This document shows, piece after piece, positions 8,223 to 16,558 of a stretch of 64,000 bases of DNA. The translations under genes were made by a program, and so were the position numbers. The notes under the pieces are model-generated. The model was given only the letters and a program-made list of their open reading frames with translations, had not been told where the DNA came from and ran no database searches. Source of the DNA: SM1-46 sp002451215 (GTDB taxonomy: Bacteria > Pseudomonadota > Gammaproteobacteria > Acidiferrobacterales > Sulfurifustaceae); NCBI GenBank assembly GCA_002451215.1, contig DKBM01000083.1:47010-111009 (forward strand), given 5' to 3'. Position 1 is the stretch's first letter. Every line of letters begins with the position of its first letter.

Positions 8223-10935
8223 ACACCGGGTCGCGCGCCGGCGCCGGCTGCTCCTCCACTGCGCGTGACTGGGCGGTTGCTGGCATAAAGCCAGCCACGG
8301 CGCACGAACCACTTCTCGATCTCCACCGCAACGAATACCACTGAGGACATCAGAAGACAGAACACCAGCTCATCAAGCGTGAGCGACTCCGTCTTGAAGA
8401 TCGGATTGAGAAACGGCACGTAGATCGTGGCCATTTGCAGGCCGATCGTGAACACCACCGTTGCGATCAGGGAAGGATTGGATAGTATCCCCTGCGTGAA
8501 GAGCGAGTCGCGCTCGGAGCGAATCGCCAACACATGCCCTAGCTGTGAGAGTGTCAACACCGTGAATACCATGGTCTGCCAGTGGCCGTGGTCAGTGTAG
8601 ATTGCCCATGCCTGCGTAAACAGCGAGGCGCCGCCCATGAGCAGGCCCACCCAGATCATGTGTTGCCACATACCGTGGGCGAAGATGCTTTCATGCGGCG
8701 GGCGTGGTGGTCGCTGCATCACGCCGCGCTCTTCCCCTTCGGCAGCCAAGGCGAGGCCTGGAAGGCCATCGGTCACGAGGTTGATCCACAAGATGTGGAT
8801 CGGCAGTAGCGGTATTGGCAAACCGAGAAACGGGGCGAGAAATATCGTCCAAATCTCGCCCGAATTGCTGGTCATGGTGTACTTGATGNNCGCCGTCCCT
8901 CGCGTACCGCCGACACGATGGTCGCAAAGTTGTCATCCAGCAGAATCATGTGCCCGGCCTCCTTTGCCACGTCCGTGCCGGTAATGCCCATGGCCACCCC
9001 AATGTCCGCGCGCCGGAGCGCGGGCGCATCGTTCACCCCGTCACCAGTCATGGCAACGAATTCGCCCTTGTCCTGCAGCGCGCGCACGATCTTGATCTTC
9101 TGCTCGGGCGCCACCCGCGCGTAAACGCGCACGCGCTCAACGTGCTCCTCGAATTCGGCCATGTCCATGCGCGTCAGCTCGCGGCCGGTGATCACCTCGC
9201 CGCCGTCTTCGATGATACCGAGCCTCCGCGCAATCGCGCGCGCCGTGGCCGGGTGATCCCCGGTGATCATCACCGGCGCGATGCCGGCAGTCTGGCAGAG
9301 CTGCACCGCCTCGCGTGCTTCAGCACGCGGCGGGTCCATGAGCCCGACAAGGCCCAGGAACGTGAGCCCGCTCTCAATCGCCTCGCTGCACACATCGGAC
9401 GGCATCTGAGGCCAGTGCCGCATCGCCACCGCCAGTACTCGCAGTCCCTCAGCCGCCATGCGCTCCGCGGCAAGCTCTGCTTCGCCGCGATCCAGGGCAA
9501 TAATGCCGTCAACAGAAAGCTGGTCGTGGCAAATGGGCAAGACCTGCTCCGGCGCGCCCTTAATGAAGGCCACCACCCCGGGGGGAGTCACATGCAAGGT
9601 GCTCATGCGCGCCCGTTCCGAGTCGAATGGCACCTCCGCCCGCCGCGGATAGTCGCGCTCCAGCGCCTGCTTGTCCCATCCGGCGGCACGGGCCAGCTCG
9701 AACAGCGCCACCTCGGTCGGATCGCCGATAACACCGCCGTCCGCGCCGAGGCGGGCATCGTTCGACAAGGCAAGCGCCAGCAGCAGCGCGGGCTTAGGCG
9801 TGGTCGGCATTGCAGCCGGGAAAGCTGGAGCGGCCTCGAGCGTGAGATCCGCCGCGCGTGCATGCGACCCATCCACCCAGACTTCCTCGGCGCGCATTCG
9901 ATTTTCAGTGAGCGTGCCCGTCTTGTCTGAGCAGATGAAGGTCACCGAACCCAGGGTCTCCACCGCCGGCAGTTTGCGCACCAGTGCGTGGCGGGCCACC
10001 ATCTTGCGCGCACCGAGTGCGAGCGAAATCGAGACCACTGCTGGCAATGCCTCCGGAATGGCCGCCACCGCGAGGCTGATGGCGGTGAGCAGCATGAGCA
10101 ACAGCGGCTCGCCGCGCAGCAGACCCGTGACGAAAAGGATTGTGCAAATGGCCAACACCACGAGCGCGAGGTTCTTGCCGAAGCGCGCGAGACGCTTTTG
10201 CAGGGGGGTCTTGCCCTCCTCCTCGCCATGCAGCAACTGGGCAATGCGCCCGAGCTCGGTCTGCATGCCGGTTGCCACCACGATACCGCGCCCCCGCCCG
10301 TAGGTAATGAGCGTGCCTTTGTAGGCCATGTTGCGCCGATCCCCCAGCGGCGCGTCCACTTCATGCAGCGCACGGATATGTTTCTCGACCGGCTCCGACT
10401 CACCGGTCAGCGCGGCCTCTTCGCAGCGCAGCTGCGCGACTTCGTCCAATCGAACATCCGCCGGCACGGCGTTGCCGGCCTCGAGCAAGACAATGTCTCC
10501 TGGAACCACTTCGATGGCCGGAATCAAGGCCGAACGGCCATCACGCAGCACATGCGCCTGAAGTGCCGCCATGCGCTTCAGCGCCGCAATCGCGCGCTCG
10601 GCGCGATACTCCTGGGCGAAGCCGATGGCCGCGTTCAAGACAATGATGGCCAGGATCACGAGCGTATCAGTGAGATCTCCGAGCAACCCCGAGATTACGG
10701 CCGCGGCGATCAACACCAGGATCATGAAATCCGTGAACTGTGCAAGGAACATCGCAAGCGGCCCGCGCCGGGTTCCCTCTGCGATCTCGTTGGCACCGAA
10801 GCGCTGCCGGCGGACCTCGACATCAGCGGCACTAAGACCTTGCGCCCCCACTTCCAGTCGCCGATGCGTGTCCTCCGCGCTTAGCAGATGCCAGGCTTGC
10901 AGTTTGTCGGCAGAAGTTGTCGCGGGCGCGGCCAT
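8219..10935 (-). CDS. Calcium-type P-type ATPase (P2A), split by an assembly gap
   Basis: The frame from 10935 runs to the NN at 8889-8890 and resumes in another frame to 8219. All P-ATPase landmarks are present: TGES actuator loop, DKTGTLTEN phosphorylation site, KGAPEQ nucleotide domain, TGDGVNDAPAL hinge. Ion-site residues resemble SERCA/PMR1: PEALPAVV in M4, SNSGE in M5, NLVTDGLPGLAL in M6, so calcium (or manganese) export is likely. Comparison with the family suggests only about 8 residues (between EGR and IKYTM at the start of M5) are missing, so the gene is probably intact. The downstream-facing neighbour is a CaCA antiporter 3 bases upstream, pointing to a joint cation-efflux unit. 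Confidence 0.88.
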
Positions 10936-10938
10936 GCG

Positions 10939-11952
10939 TCACCCCCCGCGCAAATAGAGAATCGATGTATTGAGGAGATAGATGACGAGCAGGAACAGCG
11001 CCGCCCAGCCCACGCCACGGATGAAGCGTTTGCGAGGTCGGTAGAACAGGCCGACGATCACGATGCCGGTCATCATCATCGCGGACAGCGCCGACACGGT
11101 GTGCATCGGCGAAACATTGGAGAGCAACGGACCGTTCAGGAACAAAAGGTCATCCACGGCGAGGATAGCGATATTGAATACATTACTGCCGAGCAGGTTG
11201 CTAATGGCTAGATCCAAGGCACCGATTCGCACCGCTGCGATCGTCACCACCACTTCAGGTACGGAGGTCGCTGCGGCAACGAACAACGTCCCGACAAATG
11301 TCTGGTGCCAACCCATCAGACGGGCAAGCTGCTCACCAACGAATGGCAGCCAAATACCGGCCACCACGACTACCCCGGCGGCCATCGCGTAGCGCTGCCC
11401 GGCCTGTCGTAGCGTGACATCCGCGTAGCGTTCGGCGCGCTCTTCGTGAAAGGCCTCGCGGTGATTACGCTCGTAAAAGAACACCGTACGCATGGCTACC
11501 GCATAGAGGAGCAAAATTACGGGCGTGTAGATGCCGACATGTCCGAAGCGCGGGACGCCGCCATTGACTGCGAGCTGCAGGTTGAACGCAACAATACTAA
11601 TAAGAATCAGGCCGAAGCCGGCCGACAGGATATGGCCCTGGCTGGCCCGAGAATAAACCGACTCCTCGCGCTGCAGGAAGTCGAGTATGACGAGAATCAG
11701 GAGATTGAACACACAGCTTCCAAGCACGTCGCCAACCGCAATGTTCGGCGTGCCGGCCAGCGTGACGGAACTGACACCCGTGATCAGCTCAGGCAGAGAC
11801 GTGACTGTGGCGAGCAGGATGAGGCCGATCCAGGTGCCACCCAAACCGGTCTTTTCGGCGATCACGTCGCCATAACGCGACAGATAGGTGCCGGCAACGC
11901 CGATCAGCACCACACACAGCAAAAACTGCAGCCACGCGAACCAGACAGCCAT
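10939..11952 (-). CDS. CaCA-family sodium/calcium antiporter (YrbG-like)
   Basis: 337 residues, about 10 TM helices in two inverted halves. Each half has the conserved alpha repeat: TSLPELITGV with GSCVFNLLIL in the first and TSVPEVVVTI with GSNVFNIAIL in the second, which hold the acidic ion-binding residues. It should exchange Ca2+ for Na+ or H+ across the inner membrane. It is first in a two-gene unit with the calcium-type ATPase; only 3 bases separate them. Which cation is exported is an inference from the families. Confidence 0.9.
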   Translation of the reverse strand: MAVWFAWLQFLLCVVLIGVAGTYLSRYGDVIAEKTGLGGTWIGLILLATVTSLPELITGVSSVTLAGTPNIAVGDVLGSCVFNLLILVILDFLQREESVYSRASQGHILSAGFGLILISIVAFNLQLAVNGGVPRFGHVGIYTPVILLLYAVAMRTVFFYERNHREAFHEERAERYADVTLRQAGQRYAMAAGVVVVAGIWLPFVGEQLARLMGWHQTFVGTLFVAAATSVPEVVVTIAAVRIGALDLAISNLLGSNVFNIAILAVDDLLFLNGPLLSNVSPMHTVSALSAMMMTGIVIVGLFYRPRKRFIRGVGWAALFLLVIYLLNTSILYLRGG

Positions 11953-11989
11953 ACGATACCTCCGCTGATGCGGTGCCCCTTAGTGTCCC

Positions 11990-12008
11990 CCGCCGCCGAC
12001 GGCGGCGG
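11990..12008 (-). terminator. GC-rich hairpin after the response-regulator gene
   Basis: CCGCCGCCG (11990-11998) and CGGCGGCGG (12000-12008) form a very stable stem just downstream of the minus-strand regulator stop at 12021. There is no T run, so it may slow or stop transcription or simply protect the 3' end. Confidence 0.4.
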
Positions 12009-12020
12009 CATTGCGTCAGG

Positions 12021-13352
12021 TCAATTTACGACTCGATTGATCTGGATGCCGAGCTTCTTGATGCGGTGCCAGAGGCTGCGCTCGCTAATTCCGAGGCGTC
12101 GCGCTGCCTGTGCCTGCACGCCGTTGCACTGCGCGAGGGCCTGCTGAATTGCGCGCCGCTCGACTTCCTCAAGCCACTGGTCAAGGTCCTGAACGCCGAG
12201 CTTCTCGAGCGAGAAGCCGGAATCGTCGACAGCTCCGGCACTGGCCAGAATCGCGTGTGGCAGATCGGTCAAATCGATGGTCGTGCCGCGACAGGAAAGC
12301 AGCGAGCGCTCCACAGTGTTGCGCAGTTCGCGGATATTGCCTGGCCATTGATAGCGCAGCAGCACCTCGACAGCTGCCGGCGCGATATCGGTAACGGGCC
12401 GATCGGTCTCGGCCGCGAGCTCGCGCAGGAAGCTGCGCGCCAGTAACGGAATGTCCTCACGGCGCTCGCGCAGCGGTGGCACCGTGATGCCATACACGTC
12501 GAGACGATAGAACAGGTCCTCACGAAAACGGCCCTCGCGCACCAGTGCCTTGAGGTCGCGGTTGGTCGCCGCAATGANNCGAAGCAGCTTGGCCTGCAAG
12601 GCGGCGTCAAGGTCCCCGATTTCATCGAGAAACAAGGTACCGCCATTGGCCTGCTCGAGGCGCCCGAGCCGGTTCTGAGTGGCGCCGGTAAAGGCGCCCT
12701 TCACGTAGCCGAAGAGTTCCGATTCCATGAGATCCCGCGGGATTGCCGAGCAATTGATCGCGACCCACGGAGCGTCGCGTCGAGGCGACAACTCGTGAAC
12801 GGTACGCGCCACCAGCTCCTTGCCAGTGCCCGACTCGCCCACAATCAGTACATTGGTCTTGTACGGAGCCACCCGCTCGATTTCCTCGAGCAGATGGCGC
12901 GCCGCCGCGCTGTCGCCAGCAATCCGGGGCCTGCTGCGTCCGCCGCTAACTGCCGCCTTGAGTTGCTCATTCTCGCGCAGGATGTCGCGCAGCTTGATGG
13001 CGTTGTGCACGGCAATCTCAAGCTGCTCGGGCTCAAACGGCTTTGTGAGATAGTCGGCGGCGCCATCCTGCACGCTTGTCACGGCCGAACGGATCGTGCC
13101 GTGCGCCGTGACAATGATCACCGGCACGTCGGGGCGCTCCTTGCGAAACGCGAGCACGAATGCCTCCCCACCCATGCCCGGCATCTTGAGGTCAGTCAGC
13201 ACCACGTCGAGATCCGGGTGCTGAACGAACTGCATTGCCTCCTCGCCATTGTCGGCCAGCCACACTTCATGACCCGCGCCTTCCAGGATCATGCGCATCA
13301 CGGCCTGCATGTTCTGCTCGTCGTCGATCACGAGGATTGTGCGCTTGCTCAT
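12021..13352 (-). CDS. NtrC-type sigma-54-dependent response regulator, small assembly gap
   Basis: Three domains: receiver (1-120, phospho-acceptor Asp54 in VLTDLKMPGM), AAA+ sigma-54 activator (about 140-370; Walker A GESGTGKE, sigma-54 contact loop GAFTGA, Walker B GTLFLDEIGDL, sensor region LRELRNTVE) and a C-terminal Fis-type HTH (QAQAARRLGISERSLWHRIKKLGI). The NN at 12578 falls where RVLQE...VDVRVIAATN is expected, so about 22-25 residues are missing. The start ATG 13352 follows GGAGGGAG and overlaps the kinase stop (ATGA). It should activate the sigma-54 promoter found divergently at 15222-15237. Confidence 0.92.
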   Translation of the reverse strand: MSKRTILVIDDEQNMQAVMRMILEGAGHEVWLADNGEEAMQFVQHPDLDVVLTDLKMPGMGGEAFVLAFRKERPDVPVIIVTAHGTIRSAVTSVQDGAADYLTKPFEPEQLEIAVHNAIKLRDILRENEQLKAAVSGGRSRPRIAGDSAAARHLLEEIERVAPYKTNVLIVGESGTGKELVARTVHELSPRRDAPWVAINCSAIPRDLMESELFGYVKGAFTGATQNRLGRLEQANGGTLFLDEIGDLDAALQAKLLXXIAATNRDLKALVREGRFREDLFYRLDVYGITVPPLRERREDIPLLARSFLRELAAETDRPVTDIAPAAVEVLLRYQWPGNIRELRNTVERSLLSCRGTTIDLTDLPHAILASAGAVDDSGFSLEKLGVQDLDQWLEEVERRAIQQALAQCNGVQAQAARRLGISERSLWHRIKKLGIQINRVVN

Positions 13353-15091
13353 GCCACTCCCTCCACCACCGGAAACCACATGCCAAACCGCGCGCCGCGC
13401 CGCTCGGCGGGCAGCGCCTCCAGCCGCCCGCCGTTCGCCTCGACCAGCGTATAGGCAATTGAAAGGCCAAGCCCGGTGCCACGCTCCTTGGTCGTAAAAA
13501 ACGGCTCGAACAGGCGCGGCAGGATATCGGCCGACACACCGGGACCGTTGTCCTCGACCGTCAACAACACGCGGCCGTCCTTTAGCCGGCTGGCAACGTG
13601 AATTTCGCTCTGCCCCGGGTCCATGGCCTGCAAGGCGTTGTTGAAGATGTTGCTCCAGGCCTGCTGCAACAAGGCAGTATCCGCCTGCACGCGCGCGTTG
13701 CCATGCTCGAAGCGTTTCGACACTCGCACGTCGGCACGACCGGCAAGCGCCAGATCGAGCGCCCGTTCCAGCGGCTGGGCCGGGTCAATCACTTCCAAGC
13801 GCGGCTTGCGATGACGCGAGAGATCGAGAAAGTCCTGCACCAGGTGGGCAACGCGCTGGCTTTCCTCCCGCACCATGCGTACCAGTTCGGCGCGGCGTTT
13901 GGGATCGTCATCGGCGCGCTCGAGAAGCGCCGAGGAAGTATTGATCACGCCAATGGGGTTGCGGATTTCGTGCGCTAGCGCCGCTGACAGCTCGCCGAGC
14001 GCGGCAAGCTTGTCGCGGCGGAATTCCTGCGCCTGCTCATCACGAGCCTCACGCAATCGCGCGGCCATGGCATTAAATGCCTTGGCGAGTTCACCGAACT
14101 CGTCATCGGACTTGGCGGGAACAGTGGCGTCGAAGTTCTGACCGGCAAGCGCAATTACGCCATTGCGCAGGTCGGCGAGCGGCCGGATCACGAGACGCGA
14201 AAGCAAAAGACCCGTCGCCACGCCAACAATGAGGCCGACAAGCGAGATCAGCAGGAACAGGGCTACCTGATTGGTCAGCACGTCCTGGACCCCGCGCCGC
14301 TCCAAGCCGCTGAACATGATGCCTTCGACGCGTCCGCTGCTATCGACGATCGGCGTATAGACTCCGCGATAGCGATCGGACTCGGCATCCGCGGCGTAGT
14401 ACGATTTCTTGTCGCGCTCGAGCCGCTGCATGGCTTTTTCGGGCAACCCTGTCAGTGCGCGTGCGTTTTCGGACTCGGAAAACACGTCGTAGTAATTCTT
14501 GCCTTCGCGGTAATAGAGCTTGGCCTTGAGACCGGTGAGTTCCTCGAGTTCCTTGGTAAAGTCCTGGCCGAGCAGGCTACCGATCACCAGGTAGTAGCGC
14601 GCCGGACCGCGGCGCGGAGCCGGGGTAATGCCGACCGCCGCCAGCATGCTCTTTTTCTTGCGCACCACCTTCAGTACCGCCTCGGTCTGGCCCGGCTCCC
14701 AGAGCGCCTGCATCTCGAGCGGAATGGACGTATAGAGCAGCTGCCGATCCGGCGTATAGACCTGCAACAGGTTCACTCCCAGCTCCTGCGCGATGCGTCG
14801 CACCTGCGCCGGAATAGCGCCTTCAACAGACCCGCGCAGCTGCGCGACAAACCGCTTGTCGTCGGCCAGGACGCGCCCAAGCATGACGGCGTCATTCTGA
14901 TAGGCCTGCAACCAGTTCTGATTTGAACGGGCTGCGTCACGAATCCACTGCTCGATGCGCTTTTCAAAACTGGAGGACACCCATTCCGCGGCGAACCAAC
15001 CTGCAACCAGCATGGGCACGACGACGATAGTCGAGACCACCAGCAGCACCTTGCGCTGCAGACGTCCGAGCCGGAAAGCGGACAGGAACAT
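13349..15091 (-). CDS. Membrane sensor histidine kinase with HAMP domain
   Basis: 580 residues. TM1 is at about 15-36 and TM2 at about 275-297, enclosing a roughly 235-residue periplasmic sensor region (NLLQVYTPDRQLLYTSIP...; possibly Cache-like, ligand unknown). A HAMP linker follows (RPLADLRNGVIALAGQNFDATVP), then HisKA with ALAHEIRNPIGV (phospho-His) and HATPase_c with NIFNNALQAM, VEDNGPGVS and GTGLGLSIA. It forms one operon with the NtrC-type regulator; the target is inferred to be the divergent sigma-54 promoter at 15222. No ligand can be deduced. Confidence 0.92.
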   Translation of the reverse strand: MFLSAFRLGRLQRKVLLVVSTIVVVPMLVAGWFAAEWVSSSFEKRIEQWIRDAARSNQNWLQAYQNDAVMLGRVLADDKRFVAQLRGSVEGAIPAQVRRIAQELGVNLLQVYTPDRQLLYTSIPLEMQALWEPGQTEAVLKVVRKKKSMLAAVGITPAPRRGPARYYLVIGSLLGQDFTKELEELTGLKAKLYYREGKNYYDVFSESENARALTGLPEKAMQRLERDKKSYYAADAESDRYRGVYTPIVDSSGRVEGIMFSGLERRGVQDVLTNQVALFLLISLVGLIVGVATGLLLSRLVIRPLADLRNGVIALAGQNFDATVPAKSDDEFGELAKAFNAMAARLREARDEQAQEFRRDKLAALGELSAALAHEIRNPIGVINTSSALLERADDDPKRRAELVRMVREESQRVAHLVQDFLDLSRHRKPRLEVIDPAQPLERALDLALAGRADVRVSKRFEHGNARVQADTALLQQAWSNIFNNALQAMDPGQSEIHVASRLKDGRVLLTVEDNGPGVSADILPRLFEPFFTTKERGTGLGLSIAYTLVEANGGRLEALPAERRGARFGMWFPVVEGVA

Positions 15092-15112
15092 ATACCTCCG
15101 AAAATGTGGGGA

Positions 15113-15143
15113 GCTACAAAATTTGTAGCCCGGATTTTGTAGC
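15113..15143 (+). promoter_or_regulatory. Palindromic upstream sites, candidate enhancer for the NtrC-type regulator
   Basis: GCTACAAA (15113-15120), one A, TTTGTAGC (15122-15129) is a perfect 8-bp-arm palindrome. A third half-site TTTGTAGC occurs at 15136-15143, 14 bases after the second. The sites lie about 80-110 bp upstream of the sigma-54 promoter, the usual place of enhancer-binding sites, and immediately in front of the kinase gene. Confidence 0.65.
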
Positions 15144-15221
15144 CAACGGACATCGATTTACCAGTACCACATAACATATTGTCTTATATGGCATTTTCTT
15201 GTTCCCACCTATTGCCGTCGA

Positions 15222-15237
15222 TGGCACACGGGTTGCT
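15222..15237 (+). promoter_or_regulatory. Sigma-54 (RpoN) promoter
   Basis: TGGCAC (15222-15227), 5 bases, TTGCT (15233-15237) matches the -24/-12 consensus TGGCAC-N5-TTGCW exactly. Transcription would start near 15249 and read into the small Lys-rich protein gene at 15367. Confidence 0.85.
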
Positions 15238-15288
15238 CTATGGTGGCCTGCAGGTTTCGCCACACGTGGGCCGGCCTGCTAACCCGAG

Positions 15289-15335
15289 GGGGTACGGCGG
15301 ATGTACTGCCGGCTCACCGCGGGGAGCTGTACCCC
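15289..15335 (+). promoter_or_regulatory. Stem in the 5' leader of the sigma-54-dependent transcript
   Basis: GGGGTAC (15289-15295) pairs perfectly with GTACCCC (15329-15335), with further GGCGG/CCGC pairing inside, in the roughly 118-base leader upstream of the ATG at 15367. It may be a regulatory or stabilising leader structure; no known riboswitch is recognised. Confidence 0.35.
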
Positions 15336-15366
15336 ATAACCGTAACTAACGTTAGACGAGGAAAGT

Positions 15367-15567
15367 ATGAAGAAGACTCTGATCACCCTGTTCGCCGCCG
15401 CGTTCGCGCTCGTGTTCGGTGCCGCCTACGCTGCCGATGCCCCGAAGGCAGAGAAGAAGGAAGAGACCAAGAAGGAGCAGAAGTCGGACACCAAGAAGAA
15501 GAAGACCGAGAAGAAGAAGACCGAGAAGAAGGGCGAAGAGAAGAAGAAGGAAGAGCCCAAGAAGTAA
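15367..15567 (+). CDS. Small exported Lys/Glu-rich protein under a sigma-54 promoter
   Basis: A 66-residue protein. Residues 1-22 form a signal peptide (MKKTLITLFAAAFALVFGAAYA, cleavage after AYA expected). The mature 44 residues contain about 20 Lys and 10 Glu with no hydrophobic core, built from EKK/KKE/TEKK runs, so it is likely disordered and highly charged. I do not recognise a family. GAGGAAAG before the ATG is a good ribosome site. It is the first gene after the sigma-54 promoter, opposite a kinase/NtrC-type operon, and has its own terminator, so it looks like the dedicated output of that system. Low complexity is not by itself evidence against coding, because the signal peptide and ribosome site are clean. 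Confidence 0.8.
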   Translation: MKKTLITLFAAAFALVFGAAYAADAPKAEKKEETKKEQKSDTKKKKTEKKKTEKKGEEKKKEEPKK

Positions 15568-15591
15568 TTCTTGGTCTTTCAGCAGTAACGG

Positions 15592-15624
15592 CAAAGCGCC
15601 CCGCATGGGGCGCTTTGTTTTTTT
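15592..15624 (+). terminator. Rho-independent terminator after the Lys-rich protein gene
   Basis: CAAAGCGCCCC (15592-15602), loop GCAT, GGGGCGCTTTG (15607-15617), then seven T. Perfect 11-bp stem with a T run. Confidence 0.93.
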
Positions 15625-15722
15625 GGAGTGCCCAATCTGGGAGCGGTCGTTCTGCCCCTGTTAGTATTGGCGCATATTCCGGGCGAATTGCCCATGCGCC
15701 CGACACCAACGCGGAGATGATC

Positions 15723-15947
15723 ATGAAGAAAAACCTTGTCGCCGCCACTATTCTCGCGGGGGTCGCACTCGGTGGCATGGCGCTCGCCGCGCAGCAACCG
15801 GCACCGAAAGCCGGCGCCAAGCAGGAGACGCCCAAGGAAACGCGCAGTGATCCTTGTGCGCCAGAAAGCCCCAAGACAAATGGCGCGCCGGCGAAGAAAA
15901 GCATCGACAGCAAGAAAACGACCGGTTCCAAATCAACCGGAAAGTAA
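15723..15947 (+). CDS. Small exported basic protein of unknown function
   Basis: A 74-residue protein with signal peptide MKKNLVAATILAGVALGGMALA followed by a basic, Pro/Lys/Ser/Thr-rich mature part (QQPAPKAGAKQETPKET...KKSIDSKKTTGSKSTGK) with one Cys. GGAG at 15713-15716 puts the start at ATG 15723. It resembles the preceding gene product in design (exported, short, lysine-rich, disordered) but shares no clear sequence, so it may be a second surface or periplasmic basic protein rather than a duplicate. No family is recognised. No sigma-54 promoter is evident directly upstream, and a terminator separates it from the first gene. Confidence 0.7.
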   Translation: MKKNLVAATILAGVALGGMALAAQQPAPKAGAKQETPKETRSDPCAPESPKTNGAPAKKSIDSKKTTGSKSTGK

Positions 15948-16012
15948 TAAACTCGCGGTTCACTTGCGACTACGCCGGCGCTGTTTTGCGCGGCCCACTT
16001 TTCCCCGCTGCC

Positions 16013-16043
16013 ACAAAGCGCCTTGTCGGGCGCTTTGTCTTTT
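16013..16043. terminator. Terminator shared by the convergent small-protein and trxC genes
   Basis: ACAAAGCGCC (16013-16022), loop TTGTCG, GGCGCTTTGT (16029-16038), then CTTTT. It lies between the stop at 15947 on the plus strand and the trxC stop at 16049 on the minus strand; the plus-strand side has the T-rich tail. Confidence 0.8.
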
Positions 16044-16048
16044 AGCAG

Positions 16049-16486
16049 TCAGCCGAGCTGGCCATTCAGCCAGCGCACGAGGTCCGGTCCGGGGAGCGCG
16101 CCGGCCAAACGTGTGATCTCGCGTCCGCCGCGAAACAGCGCCAGCGTGGGAATGCTGCGAATGGAAAAACGCCCAGCCAACGCCTGCTCTACTTCGGTGT
16201 TTACCTTGGCGAAGCGGACGCGCGGCTCGAATTGATGCGCGGTCTGCACGAACACGGGGGCCATGGCACGGCACGGACCGCACCAAGGCGCCCAGAAATC
16301 CACCAGCAGCGGAATATCGGAATTCCTCAGGTGGGCGTCAAAACTAGCGCCATCGAGTTCGACCGGAGCGCCAGTGAACAGGGACTCATGGCAGGCGCCG
16401 CAGCGCGGGGCCTCACCCAGACGCTGCGCAGGCACACGATTGGTACGGTGACAGTGGGGACAGACGACATGTAGTGCCGTGGACAT
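16049..16486 (-). CDS. trxC: Thioredoxin 2 (TrxC)
   Basis: 145 residues: an N-terminal zinc ribbon (CPHCHRTN ... CGACHESL) followed by a thioredoxin fold with the WCGPC active site in LLVDFWAPWCGPCRAMAPV and the cis-Pro loop SIPTLALFRGG. The zinc ribbon distinguishes TrxC from TrxA; in E. coli TrxC is induced by oxidative stress and reduces cytoplasmic disulfides. It is full length and single-gene. Confidence 0.95.
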   Translation of the reverse strand: MSTALHVVCPHCHRTNRVPAQRLGEAPRCGACHESLFTGAPVELDGASFDAHLRNSDIPLLVDFWAPWCGPCRAMAPVFVQTAHQFEPRVRFAKVNTEVEQALAGRFSIRSIPTLALFRGGREITRLAGALPGPDLVRWLNGQLG

Positions 16487-16558
16487 AAGGGGGGTTTTTC
16501 CGCGTCCACAGCATAATGAGGTCCACCCTACAATATTTCCAGTTGCCCTGTTGTTGTC

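Noticed and set aside
8950..10884. Two long open frames antisense to the P-type ATPase (8950-9930 and 9988-10884)
   Set aside because: His/Arg-rich translations that mirror the codon bias of the ATPase; no motifs.
15419..15560. AAG/GAA-rich tract as a microsatellite without coding meaning
   Set aside because: It lies inside a frame with a clean signal peptide, a ribosome site, a sigma-54 promoter and a terminator, so a low-complexity protein is the better reading.
15661..15722. Second sigma-54 promoter before the second small exported protein
   Set aside because: TTGGCGC and a later AATTGCCC are present but the spacing is far from 5 bases between the -24 and -12 elements.
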